This document shows, piece after piece, positions 44,996 through 54,138 of a DNA stretch of 64,000 bases. The position numbers were made by a program, and so were the translations under genes. The DNA is from Peristeroidobacter soli (GTDB lineage Bacteria; Pseudomonadota; Gammaproteobacteria; Steroidobacterales; Steroidobacteraceae): assembly GCF_004138485.1 (NCBI RefSeq), contig NZ_RYEV01000011.1:186001-250000 (forward strand), given 5' to 3'. Position 1 is the stretch's first letter, and every line of letters starts with the position of its first letter. The notes below the pieces were generated by a model. That model was given only the letters and a program-made list of their open reading frames with translations. It made no database searches and was not told the DNA's origin.

Positions 44996-46084
44996 ATGTC
45001 GGGTCGCAGATTTCCACGCGTGGCGAGAGTCTCGGTTGCGACCCTCTGTGCGGTTGCCTTCGCGGGGAATGTAATGGCCAAGCCCAAACCATTGCGCCTT
45101 GGAACTCCGACGCCAGCGAGCGTTTATTCCGCAAATCTCATCGCCGCGCTCGAGCTCGGATATTTCCTGGAAGAGGGCATCGATCTGAAGCTCCAGCAGT
45201 TCCCGACCACGGTTCCCGTGATGCAAGCGGTGGCTGCGCGGACCATCGACATCGGTGGCGGGGGCGTGTTTCCTCTGGTCGTTGCCAATCAGCCCGGCAA
45301 GGATCACATGCTGCTGCGGTTCTTTTACAACTCGTTGCGGAAGTTCTCGTTCGAGATCGTCACCCGCCCGGACCGCCCATTCAATAGTATTGCCGACTTG
45401 AAAGGGAAGAAGCTGGGCGTGCTGTCATTAACCGCTCCATACACGCCGATCACCCGAGTGGTGTTGAAAGAGAACGGTCTGAAGCCGACCGATATTCAGC
45501 TGGTGGCCGTCGGCGAGAATCGCAATGCTTTCGCGCTGCTGGAGCGCGGCGAGATCGATGCCTATGAGACATTCATAGGTAACAGTGCGCTGTTCGAAGG
45601 CGAGGGCGGAAAGCTCAAAAGACTGCCGTACAGCGACCGTATCAACAATCTGCTGACGTATAGCTACTACGCTCACGAAGAGACGCTGAAGCAGGATCCT
45701 GCTGTGCTGGCTCGCTTCGGACGAGCGGTTGCCAAAGGCGTGCTTACTTGCAATATCGCGCCTGAGTGGTGTGTGAAGACTGTCTGGAAACACTATCCGC
45801 ACCTGAAGCCCGCGCCGGAGGCATGGGACACGGAGATGACGCGTCAAGTCCGTCTGCTCCGGACGAACATGGCGGCGTATATGGCGTTCCCGTCCGATCA
45901 GCCGCGCCGATTCGGCGAGTATCCCCAGGATGCTTTCCAAAACCTGATCGATATCCTCAAGGAAGGTGGCGAACTGCCCGCGGCGGATATCGATCCGAAC
46001 CTGTTCTATACCAATAGTCTGGTGGCTCAGATCAATGACTTCGATCCTGCTCGCATCGAGGCCAAGGCCCGCGATCTGAACTAG
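44996..46084 (+). CDS. ABC transporter solute-binding protein (NMT1/SsuA-like), copy 2
   Basis: A 362-residue periplasmic binding protein: signal peptide VARVSVATLCAVAFAGNVMA, then LRLGTPTPASVYSANLIAALELGYFLEEGIDLKL and IADLKGKKLGVLSLTAPYTPITRVV. ATG 44996 follows AAAGGAT and gives a clean signal peptide; an ATG at 44915 adds 27 polar residues without a better ribosome site. It is related to copy 1 but has no ATPase or permease next to it, so it may share those at 34387-36077. Its own operator-bearing promoter suggests coordinated expression. Confidence 0.87.
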   Translation: MSGRRFPRVARVSVATLCAVAFAGNVMAKPKPLRLGTPTPASVYSANLIAALELGYFLEEGIDLKLQQFPTTVPVMQAVAARTIDIGGGGVFPLVVANQPGKDHMLLRFFYNSLRKFSFEIVTRPDRPFNSIADLKGKKLGVLSLTAPYTPITRVVLKENGLKPTDIQLVAVGENRNAFALLERGEIDAYETFIGNSALFEGEGGKLKRLPYSDRINNLLTYSYYAHEETLKQDPAVLARFGRAVAKGVLTCNIAPEWCVKTVWKHYPHLKPAPEAWDTEMTRQVRLLRTNMAAYMAFPSDQPRRFGEYPQDAFQNLIDILKEGGELPAADIDPNLFYTNSLVAQINDFDPARIEAKARDLN

Positions 46085-46110
46085 CGGGCATGCGCTAACC
46101 GGAGGCGATG

Positions 46111-46653
46111 TCAGTGTGCGGGCTCGCCGTCCGCAAAATGGGTGCCGGTCACCTTGAGTACCAATTTCAGCATGACCGTGTTGGCGCACAGGGTGGTCAG
46201 CTCCACGCAGATCGCGCGATCGAAACGAGCCGCCATACTGTCGAACACGTTATCCGTGACCCTTCCTGTCTTCAACAGCTGCGAGCAGAAGTCGTAGACG
46301 ATCGCTTCGTCCTGCGTCATGCCCGTGGGGCGTCGGCCTTCCAATAAGGCCTTGATCTTGTCGTTCGTCAGTCCGCTGTCACGAACGTTGTCGCCGCGGA
46401 GAAAGATTTCAGCGTCGGCTGCTTTGTGGCGCGCGGCGGTCATCACCACCGCCATCAGTCGCAGCGGTTCCGGTAAGCGCAGGTTGAAGCGAAGATATTC
46501 CCACAACGGTTGTAGCAGCCGGGCTACGTCAGGCGAATAGAGCAGGGCGGCGTAAGGATCGCTGAGGCCCCCCGCCCGTTGCTTCGCAATTTCTTCTGCC
46601 ACCTCGTGCTGACGCGGAGTCATCTGCACGGGCGTAAGGCGCGGATAGCGCAT
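46111..46653 (-). CDS. Carboxymuconolactone decarboxylase/AhpD-family protein
   Basis: A 180-residue all-helical protein of the CMD superfamily, with RLPEPLRLMAVVMTAARHKAADAEIF and ALLEGRRPTGMTQDEAIVYDFCSQLL. The CxxC of AhpD-type peroxidases is absent. It lies 12 nt downstream of a second CMD-family gene in the same direction, so the two are probably cotranscribed and may form a hetero-oligomer. Family members act as decarboxylases, lactonases or peroxidases; the reaction here is unknown. Confidence 0.8.
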   Translation of the reverse strand: MRYPRLTPVQMTPRQHEVAEEIAKQRAGGLSDPYAALLYSPDVARLLQPLWEYLRFNLRLPEPLRLMAVVMTAARHKAADAEIFLRGDNVRDSGLTNDKIKALLEGRRPTGMTQDEAIVYDFCSQLLKTGRVTDNVFDSMAARFDRAICVELTTLCANTVMLKLVLKVTGTHFADGEPAH

Positions 46654-46665
46654 GAAGATGCTCCC

Positions 46666-47382
46666 TTACTCGGCCTGGTCTGGAAATGGGCGGCTTGCCA
46701 CTGGCGCCGCGCTCACATTGAACACCCAACCGAGCGTTCCGTAGTGAGCGTAGATCGCGATCAGATCGATGATCACGGATTTTCCGAAGCGTTGTTCCAC
46801 GCGATCGAAAATCGCATCCGAGACCTCGCCGGTATCGTTGAACTCGGTGAAGAAGTCATAGATGAGAGCTTCGTCGTCGTCGAGCTTCGGTGGTCTGCGC
46901 CGGTTGGCCAGCGCCTCCATCGACTCCTTGGCGATGCCGTTGGCGGGTTTGCCCCAGCGTGCCTCATCTCTTTTTGCGCTGCCGCCTGCCTCGGCAAGAC
47001 GGGCATGAGCGCTGAAGACGCCAGGAGAGTTCATGTGACGTGCCGCGATAGCAATCGTCCATTCCCGCAGTTTTGGCGGAACGTTGGTGCTGTATCGGCA
47101 ATGCTCACCCAGCATCTGCTGTCGATCGAGGATGCCGGGCGCATAGGACAGAGGCACGAAAGGCCCCACCAGTCCGCCATCCCGACGCTCGTTGACCGCT
47201 TCAGCGACTCGCCGCTGCTCGAAGTACATTTCTTCGGGCTTCAGCTTGGGAAAGCGCGGCTCAGCAGAATTCCCGGCGGGCTGGCTCGGGCTGCCTTGCG
47301 CACTACTGTCGGGAGCCGAAAGCGAAAGTCCGGCGAGTGCCGTTCCTGAAGCAATGAGTGCGTCGCGTCGCGAGAGGGACAT
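46666..47382 (-). CDS. Exported carboxymuconolactone decarboxylase-family protein with Tat-like signal
   Basis: A 238-residue CMD-family protein. The N-terminus MSLSRRDALIASGTALAGLSLS has a twin-arginine motif and hydrophobic stretch, suggesting Tat export. The body has EWTIAIAARHMNSPGVFSAHARLAE and DDDEALIYDFFTEF, paralleling the cytoplasmic paralogue downstream. ATG 47382 has GGTGGAG 4-5 nt upstream; ATG 47415 would bury the Tat motif. It is led by the reverse-facing promoter-operator at 47483-47431. Confidence 0.8.
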   Translation of the reverse strand: MSLSRRDALIASGTALAGLSLSAPDSSAQGSPSQPAGNSAEPRFPKLKPEEMYFEQRRVAEAVNERRDGGLVGPFVPLSYAPGILDRQQMLGEHCRYSTNVPPKLREWTIAIAARHMNSPGVFSAHARLAEAGGSAKRDEARWGKPANGIAKESMEALANRRRPPKLDDDEALIYDFFTEFNDTGEVSDAIFDRVEQRFGKSVIIDLIAIYAHYGTLGWVFNVSAAPVASRPFPDQAE

Positions 47383-47430
47383 GCGGCTCCACCTTGATCC
47401 GAGTTGCAGACACATGAACCAGATTTATAA

Positions 47431-47483
47431 ATGAGAACGCGGTTCACATATGGGAGCATAAGCCGAGGGGGAGCTTTGGGCAA
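47431..47483 (-). promoter_or_regulatory. Promoter plus palindromic operator (site 6), reverse-facing
   Basis: Read on the minus strand: TTGCCC (47483-47478), a 17-nt spacer, TATGCT (47460-47455) and ATGTGAAC-CGC-GTTCTCAT (47449-47431), 11 nt after the first -10 base. This is the most symmetrical palindrome of the set. It faces the two CMD-family genes and also lies upstream of the decayed binding-protein gene on the plus strand. Confidence 0.7.
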
Positions 47484-47577
47484 GGCCGCGATTGGACGGT
47501 CATCGATTCTGAGCCGCGGGTGCATGACTCGCGTCGAGTTCTACATATCTTCTGAGCTGCGAGAAAGGAGAGACACT

Positions 47578-48640
47578 GTGTCAAGGCGTGGTACTTCTGG
47601 TCGAGCGAAGGGTGTGGTGGCTGTTCTGTGTTCGGTTGCAATTGCCGCCCGGTAGCCGCGGCACAAAACATTACGTGTCGGACGCCCACACCAACCGGCG
47701 TCGGTACGGCCAGAATGACCGCCGGCATGGAGCTCAATGACTTGCGGAGGAGGGCTCGTGCTCCAGCTGCACGCATTCCCAACCACCGTGCCTGTAATGC
47801 AGGCAGTCATCGACAAGAAGATAGATATCGGTGGCGGTGGAGTGGCGGCGCGGGCCAGCAGCGGCCCCTCTGGAGTTCTCTACAATCACATTCGCGAGTT
47901 TGATTTTGAGATCGTGGTGCCTCCCGAGAGTCCGTTGAAAAGTATTTCGGACTTGAAGGGCAGTAAGCTCGGCATTCTCTCTGGCTGCTCCCTATGCTCC
48001 GATCACTCGCGTGGTGCTGAAGGAGAGCGGTCTGACGCCCGCCGATGTCCAGCTCGTTCCGGTCGGGGAGAATCGAGGCAGGTTCGATCGGTTCATGGAA
48101 GGCCAGATCGATGCCTATGAGACATTCGCAGGAAGCAGCGCCCGCTACGAGGCTGAGGGGAAGAAGCTGAAGCGGCTACCTTACAGCGAGCGCGTGGCAA
48201 CCTTCTGACTTACAGCTATTACGCGCACGACGATACATTCAAACAGGAGCCGCAAGTGCTGGTCGGCTTCGGCCGAGCGATTGCAAAGAGTCTCCTCACC
48301 TGCAGCCTCGCGCCGCATTGGTGTATCCAGACGCTGTGGAAATGCTATCCGCATCTCAAGCCGAAGCCCGAAGAGATGGAGGTTCAGTTCGCCCGCCAGG
48401 TGTACATGCTGCAGTCGACGATTGGGGATACTTCTCCTTTGCGCCGGGCCAGCCCAGGCGCTTCGGTGAGTATCCGGACGATGTGTTCCAGAAGTTGATC
48501 GTCCTTCTTCACGAAGGCGGCGAGATCGCCGGCGCCGATATCGATCAAGGTGCCTTCTACACCAATCAGTTTGTCGGCGAGATCAATGATTTCGACGCCG
48601 CGGCCGTCGAGTCCAGAGCCGAGCGCTCGAATAATCAGGT
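47578..48640 (+). pseudogene. Decayed NMT1/SsuA-like solute-binding protein (copy 3)
   Basis: A broken paralogue of the product at 44996-46084. Homologous segments occur in order but in different frames: a signal-like start at 47578 ending in TAG near 47655, FPTTVPVMQAVIDKKIDIGGGGV near 47777, ISDLKGSKLGILSG near 47945, VVLKESGLTPADVQLVPVGENRG from 48011, then VGFGRAIAKSLLTCSLAPHWC near 48259 and NDFDAAAVESRAE near 48588. Several small deletions and frameshifts separate them, including loss of part of the N-terminal region. It cannot give a functional protein. Its promoter region (47431-47483) still carries an operator. Confidence 0.88.
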
Positions 48641-48928
48641 TCTCAGTCCCCCATCGATGCAGGAGGAAATCCTTCTGCATCGAGGCCGCACGCATTACGT
48701 TTGTCGCGGCAGTGTGCCGGGCCGCGTGTGCGGGGCGGGCGGCGCGACTCGGCAACTCTCCGACAAATCGTAGCCATGATTGAGACGTGAGACCGTCCGG
48801 TCCCACTGACATCCTTACTCGCGTGATCCGCGGCAAGTTCAGGCACACGCCGATCCTTTTGCGCGGCGCTAGCTGCACTGGCCGCCTGTTGCGCGATCGT
48901 CATTTGTCATGTCATTTGAGACCGGCGC

Positions 48929-48982
48929 TTGCTTGTCGCCGGGTTTCCGTTCTAGGATCGAATATGTGAACGCGGTGCGCAA
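48929..48982 (+). promoter_or_regulatory. Promoter plus palindromic operator (site 7) of TonB receptor 1
   Basis: TTGCTT (48929-48934), an 18-nt spacer, TAGGAT (48953-48958) and ATGTGAAC-GCG-GTGCGCAA (48964-48982), 11 nt after the first -10 base. The stretch 48951-48972 is identical over 22 bases to 1485-1506 (site 1). Confidence 0.72.
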
Positions 48983-48990
48983 TTGAGTAA

Positions 48991-49006
48991 ATTCGCATAT
49001 GCGAAT
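48991..49006. promoter_or_regulatory. Perfect 16-bp palindrome ATTCGCATATGCGAAT
   Basis: It is fully self-complementary and lies 9 nt after the operator of site 7 in the receptor leader. No equivalent follows the other operators. It could be a second regulator site; as RNA it would form only a poor hairpin because there is no loop. Confidence 0.5.
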
Positions 49007-49038
49007 GTGTTGTGGATAATTAGACGGGGAGATGCGTG

Positions 49039-51942
49039 ATGCCTGTTCGAAAGCACGATGAGTTGGCCGCAAAGCGCAGACAGCGCAGCGCTGCGATGAC
49101 CACGACCGCGATTTCAGGCACCTTGTTGCTGTGCGCTGCAGCAGGTGTCGCAAATGCGTCGGAGGCATCCGAGACCGCTGAGCCCGCGGCAGCGTCTAGT
49201 CTCGACGAGGTGGTCGTGACCGGTACGCGTATCGTTCGCGACGGATTCGAAGCGCCGACGCCGGTGACCGTACTCAACGCCGAGGACATTCATCGCGACG
49301 CCCCGCAGAACATCGCGGATTTCCTGAATAAGCAGCCAGCGTTCGCCAACAGCGTCAGCAACCGATTCAGCAGCAGGGGCGGCGTCAGCGGCGCCGGATC
49401 GGGCGTCAGCAACGTGAACCTGCGCGGTATCGGTGCAAATCGGACACTGGTGCTCCTCGATGGTGTCCGTATCGTGGCGGGCTCGATCGGTGGTTTCTAC
49501 AGCAACGGTGGTGCTGTCAACACTAATGTGATTCCCGACTCGTTGATCGAGCGCATCGATGTGGTCACCGGCGGTGCTTCGGCGCCTTACGGCTCGGACG
49601 CGGTGGCCGGCATCGTAAACTTCATTCTCGACAAGGATTTCACCGGTCTCAAGGGCTCGGCTCAGGGCGGCGCGACCTCCGAGGGCGATGACGAGCAGTA
49701 CTCGGCGTCTTTGGCAGGCGGTATGCCGTTTGCCGATGGCCGCGGCCACGTTCTGGTCAGTGCTGCCTACGACAAGATCGACGGCATCGAGGACGGCGCA
49801 GCTCGCGACTGGATGCGTGAGGGTTGGGGGCGAATGGTCAATCCGGCCTACACGGCGACGAATGGGCAGCCGTACTATTTGCTTCGGCCCAATGTGGGTA
49901 GTGCCACTGCCGCGGCCGGCGGACTGATTCCGTCTGGTCCGCTCCGAGGGACTACCTTCGGCGCGGGTGGCGTGCCTCGGGCCTTTAACTACGGGATGAG
50001 CGATGGCTCGCTGATGTCGGGCGGTGACTGGGAGTTGGGGTCTCAGGGTTTCGCCGATGCGAGCCTGGACTTGGAGCTCGAGCGTCGGACCTTGTTCACG
50101 CGCGTGAGCTACCAGGTCACTGACGATGCCGAAGTCTATCTGCAGATCATGGATGCCGATGCGGATTCCTCGGGTGCCTGTTGCGCGATGACGCGCCGGA
50201 ACATCACCATCTCCAATCAGAATCCCTTCATACCGGCCAGTGTGCTCAGCCAGATGCAAGCAGCGGGCGTCACCTCCTTTCCGCTCAGCATATACATGAA
50301 AGAGCAGGGACCGACCGGCGTCGACATCAGCCGCGCCTTTAGTCAGTACGTATTGGGCACGCGCGGCAGCTTCGGCATGTTTGGGTCGTCGTGGTCCTGG
50401 GACGTGTATGCGACCGAGAGCACGTCCAGATCCACCGCCAAGCCCGAGAACGACATCATCAACGGCAATCTGACCCTGGCCCTGGATGCCGTACGGGATC
50501 CGGTCAGTGGCAGCCCGATCTGTCGCTCGACACTGACCAATCCCGGTAACGGTTGCGTGCCCTGGAACCCGATGGGCATCGGCATGAATTCGCAGGCCGC
50601 GATCGATTACGTTTATCAGGATCGCAGCTGGATGCGCCAAGACCTTACGCAGCGTGTGGCGGCAGCCTCGATTCACGGCGAGCCATTCTCGACCTGGGCG
50701 GGGCCGGTGTCGCTCGCGTTAGGTGCCGAGTACCGTCGGGAGGAAGTTGAGACTTGGACGACCGCGCTCGATGAGGCGTCGGCGTTCTACGTCGGTAACT
50801 ACAAAGCGACCAACGGACATTACAACATCAAGGAAGCCTTCCTGGAGACGGTCGTGCCCCTGGCAAAAGACACGGCCTGGGCGCGGTCTCTGGACTTCAA
50901 CGGCGCCGTACGTGCCACGGATTACAGCACATCGGGGTCGGTCGTTACCTGGAAGTTGGGTGCGACCTACAAACCCATCGACGACATCCGCTTCCGTGTG
51001 ACTCGTTCGTTGGATATTCGCTCTCCCAACATGGGCGAGCTGTTCAATGCCGGATTGACGGCGGTCACCAACGGCCAGCGCGATCCTTTCCAGGGCAATC
51101 AGACCGTGACGGTCCTTTCGACACAGATCGGCAATCCCGAGCTGAAGCCGGAAGAGGCGGACACCTTCGGTATCGGTGTCGTGTTGCAGCCGAGATTCCT
51201 GCCGAACCTGTCCGCGTCGATCGACTACTATTCCATCGATCTTGAAGGAGCAATTACCTCGGTCACGACTCAGGACTTGCTGGACCTGTGCTACGCGGGC
51301 AATCAGGAGCTGTGCGGTTTCATTCAGCGCGATCCGAATGGCACCGTTCGCGCCACTTTGAAGCCGATCAATGCCGCCGCCTTGAAGACCGAGGGCATCG
51401 ACACTGAAATCAGCTACGTGCAGCCGCTCTCTGAGCTGTTCCAAGGCTGGACGGGTAGTTTGACGGCGCGCGCGCTGGTTACACGAGTGATGGATCTGAC
51501 CACTATCAGGCCTGATGGCACCAAGCTGCAGGGTGCCGGCGTCACGGGTGGTGCGATGTACCCGATCGTGATTGCACCGGATTGGCGTTACTCGTTGACG
51601 CTTGCCTACAACACCGATGCGTTGTCCATTTCGGCGACCGGTCGTGGTTTCAGCGATGGCGAGATGAACTCGCAGTGGATCGAATGCACTTCCGGCTGCC
51701 CGGCCGCAGTGATCCCGAACTACACGATCGACAACAACACGCTTCCTGGTGCGATCTATCTGGACTTGTCGATGAGTTATCGTCCGCAGACTTTTGCGAG
51801 CGCCTTCTCTCCGGAGATCTTCCTGGCGATCGACAACGTCAATGACAAGAATCCGATCGGCTATGAGGTCCTGGATTACGCGCCGGGCTTCCACGAAACC
51901 CTGGGTCGGGTGTACCGCGCGGGTATCCGGTTCAAGATGTAG
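49039..51942 (+). CDS. TonB-dependent outer-membrane receptor 1
   Basis: A 967-residue receptor. The signal peptide is around residues 20-40 (ISGTLLLCAAAGVANA), the TonB-box-like EVVVTGTRI follows, then the plug domain (about 65-190, with LRGIGANRTLVLLDGVRI and YGSDAVAGIVNF) and a 22-strand-type barrel ending in a terminal Phe region (VYRAGIRFKM). It imports a scarce or bulky substrate across the outer membrane with TonB energy. ATG 49039 follows GGGGAG at 7 nt. The shared promoter-operator links it to the catabolic regulon, so its cargo is probably the pathway substrate and not iron; this is inference. Confidence 0.9.
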   Translation: MPVRKHDELAAKRRQRSAAMTTTAISGTLLLCAAAGVANASEASETAEPAAASSLDEVVVTGTRIVRDGFEAPTPVTVLNAEDIHRDAPQNIADFLNKQPAFANSVSNRFSSRGGVSGAGSGVSNVNLRGIGANRTLVLLDGVRIVAGSIGGFYSNGGAVNTNVIPDSLIERIDVVTGGASAPYGSDAVAGIVNFILDKDFTGLKGSAQGGATSEGDDEQYSASLAGGMPFADGRGHVLVSAAYDKIDGIEDGAARDWMREGWGRMVNPAYTATNGQPYYLLRPNVGSATAAAGGLIPSGPLRGTTFGAGGVPRAFNYGMSDGSLMSGGDWELGSQGFADASLDLELERRTLFTRVSYQVTDDAEVYLQIMDADADSSGACCAMTRRNITISNQNPFIPASVLSQMQAAGVTSFPLSIYMKEQGPTGVDISRAFSQYVLGTRGSFGMFGSSWSWDVYATESTSRSTAKPENDIINGNLTLALDAVRDPVSGSPICRSTLTNPGNGCVPWNPMGIGMNSQAAIDYVYQDRSWMRQDLTQRVAAASIHGEPFSTWAGPVSLALGAEYRREEVETWTTALDEASAFYVGNYKATNGHYNIKEAFLETVVPLAKDTAWARSLDFNGAVRATDYSTSGSVVTWKLGATYKPIDDIRFRVTRSLDIRSPNMGELFNAGLTAVTNGQRDPFQGNQTVTVLSTQIGNPELKPEEADTFGIGVVLQPRFLPNLSASIDYYSIDLEGAITSVTTQDLLDLCYAGNQELCGFIQRDPNGTVRATLKPINAAALKTEGIDTEISYVQPLSELFQGWTGSLTARALVTRVMDLTTIRPDGTKLQGAGVTGGAMYPIVIAPDWRYSLTLAYNTDALSISATGRGFSDGEMNSQWIECTSGCPAAVIPNYTIDNNTLPGAIYLDLSMSYRPQTFASAFSPEIFLAIDNVNDKNPIGYEVLDYAPGFHETLGRVYRAGIRFKM

Positions 51943-51972
51943 TTGACGCGTTTTCGGAACAAACGGTTGAAT

Positions 51973-51997
51973 GCGCGACATGGCAGGCATGTCGCGC
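51973..51997. promoter_or_regulatory. Perfect inverted repeat upstream of coxG (terminator or operator)
   Basis: GCGCGACATG (51973-51982) and CATGTCGCGC (51988-51997) form a perfect 10-bp stem with loop GCAGG. It lies 31 nt after the receptor stop. No T-tract follows; instead a perfect TATAAT is at 52002-52007, with the coxG ATG only 13 nt further on. The repeat covers the position expected for a -35 box, so an operator role is as likely as termination. Confidence 0.55.
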
Positions 51998-52019
51998 GAG
52001 CTATAATAGAGAACGAACT

Positions 52020-52490
52020 ATGGCGATGCAGATGAGCGGTGAGGTTGCGCTTCCGGCGACACGCGAAACCGTGTGGGAAAAGCTCAACGATCCTGAGGTG
52101 CTGAAAGCGTGCATCCCGGGCTGCGAGGAACTCGACGTAGTGTCGGAGACCGAGTTCGTCGCCGTCGCGACCAATAAGATCGGCCCGATCAAGGCCCGCT
52201 TCAAGGGGCGGGTACATCTGAGCGACATGAACCCGCCGTTCGGCTATCGTCTCGCGGGGGAGGGAGAGGGGGGCATCGCCGGATTTGCCAGGATGAGTGC
52301 GAACGTCAAGCTGGACGAAGCAGAGACTGGCACGGTGCTCTGTTACGACGTCGATGCGCAGTTCGGCGGACGTATGGCCCAGTTGGGCTCGCGGCTGGTC
52401 CAGAGTGCTGCCAAGAAGCTGGCCGATGATTTCTTCAATCGGTTTGCGGCCGTCATTCGAGACGGTGGTATCGAGGTGGTGAACGGGTAG
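52020..52490 (+). CDS. CoxG-family SRPBCC protein
   Basis: A 156-residue protein of the CO-dehydrogenase subunit G family: MSGEVALPATRETVWEKLNDPEVLKACIPGCEEL is the typical opening, and the helix AQLGSRLVQSAAKKLADDFFNRFA closes it. CoxG proteins help anchor or assemble Mo hydroxylases at the membrane. It is distant from coxM and coxS but within the cluster, so it probably serves the same enzymes. The start is very close to the TATAAT box, giving a short or absent leader; ATG 52026 is an alternative start. Confidence 0.87.
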   Translation: MAMQMSGEVALPATRETVWEKLNDPEVLKACIPGCEELDVVSETEFVAVATNKIGPIKARFKGRVHLSDMNPPFGYRLAGEGEGGIAGFARMSANVKLDEAETGTVLCYDVDAQFGGRMAQLGSRLVQSAAKKLADDFFNRFAAVIRDGGIEVVNG

Positions 52491-52499
52491 TGAGCCGCC

Positions 52500-52871
52500 G
52501 TGCAGGAACACTATTCGCAACGTATCACCGCAGCGATGCACGCCTTGAGTCAGGACATGACGCGGCCAGTGCGAATGGACACATTGGCTCGCGCGACCGG
52601 GATGTCGTTGACGAACTTCTACAAGTACTTCAAGGCGGTGACCCTGGTCACTCCGTTGCAGTACCAGAAGCGATTGCGATTGATCGAAGCTCGTCAACTG
52701 TTGATGGCGGGGGCGACCACGGTGGAAAGCGTGGCTCTCAAAATGGGCTACAAGAGTCCTTCGCAGTTCAGCCGCGAGTACTCGCGGATGTTCGGCGCCC
52801 CGCCGAAGCGAGACGTCACCCAAAGCAGGGACGACTGCGATGAGGTAGCAGGCGTTGAAGCGTCCAGTTGA
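52500..52871 (+). CDS. AraC-type DNA-binding domain without sensor domain
   Basis: A 123-residue protein consisting almost only of the two helix-turn-helix units of an AraC regulator (MDTLARATGMSLTNFYKYFKAVTLVTPLQYQKRLRLIEARQLL, then VALKMGYKSPSQFSREYSRMFG). The sequence resembles the C-terminal part of AraC_N-domain regulators; the sensor domain of about 180 residues is missing. GTG 52500 lies 9 nt after coxG, so it may be cotranscribed. It is either a truncated gene or a small constitutive DNA-binding protein. No pathway operator can be assigned to it. Confidence 0.75.
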   Translation: MQEHYSQRITAAMHALSQDMTRPVRMDTLARATGMSLTNFYKYFKAVTLVTPLQYQKRLRLIEARQLLMAGATTVESVALKMGYKSPSQFSREYSRMFGAPPKRDVTQSRDDCDEVAGVEASS

Positions 52872-52970
52872 AGCGAGCTTCACCCGATGGGCCTGATGCA
52901 ATGGAGCGTAGCGTCGCCGCCCGACATTCATGAGCTGAACTAATAAGGGCTATTGCAAATTGCCCGCTAG

Positions 52971-54056
<1,086 letters not shown>

Positions 54057-54138
54057 GTTTGCTGGCGCGTTGTCGCCTGCTTCGGTGGCAGGCTGCTGCG
54101 CCGATGCCTTCTGGGGAAGGCACGACTCATGGTGCGAA

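Larger units (their letters stand above)
48641..49038. other. Intergenic control region upstream of TonB receptor 1
   Basis: About 400 bases without a convincing gene; a minus-strand frame at 48903-48643 has no recognised domain or ribosome site. It contains the promoter-operator at 48929-48982, a further 16-bp perfect palindrome at 48991-49006, and the receptor ribosome site GGGGAG at 49026-49031. Confidence 0.55.

Noticed and set aside
48643-48903. Minus-strand frame of 86 codons between the pseudogene and receptor 1
   Set aside because: No start context, no domain, and it partly covers the decayed end of the binding-protein region.
52002-52024. An eighth copy of the palindromic operator near AGAGAACGAACTATG
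   Set aside because: Only the central GAACGAA matches; the outer half-sites and the right arm do not.
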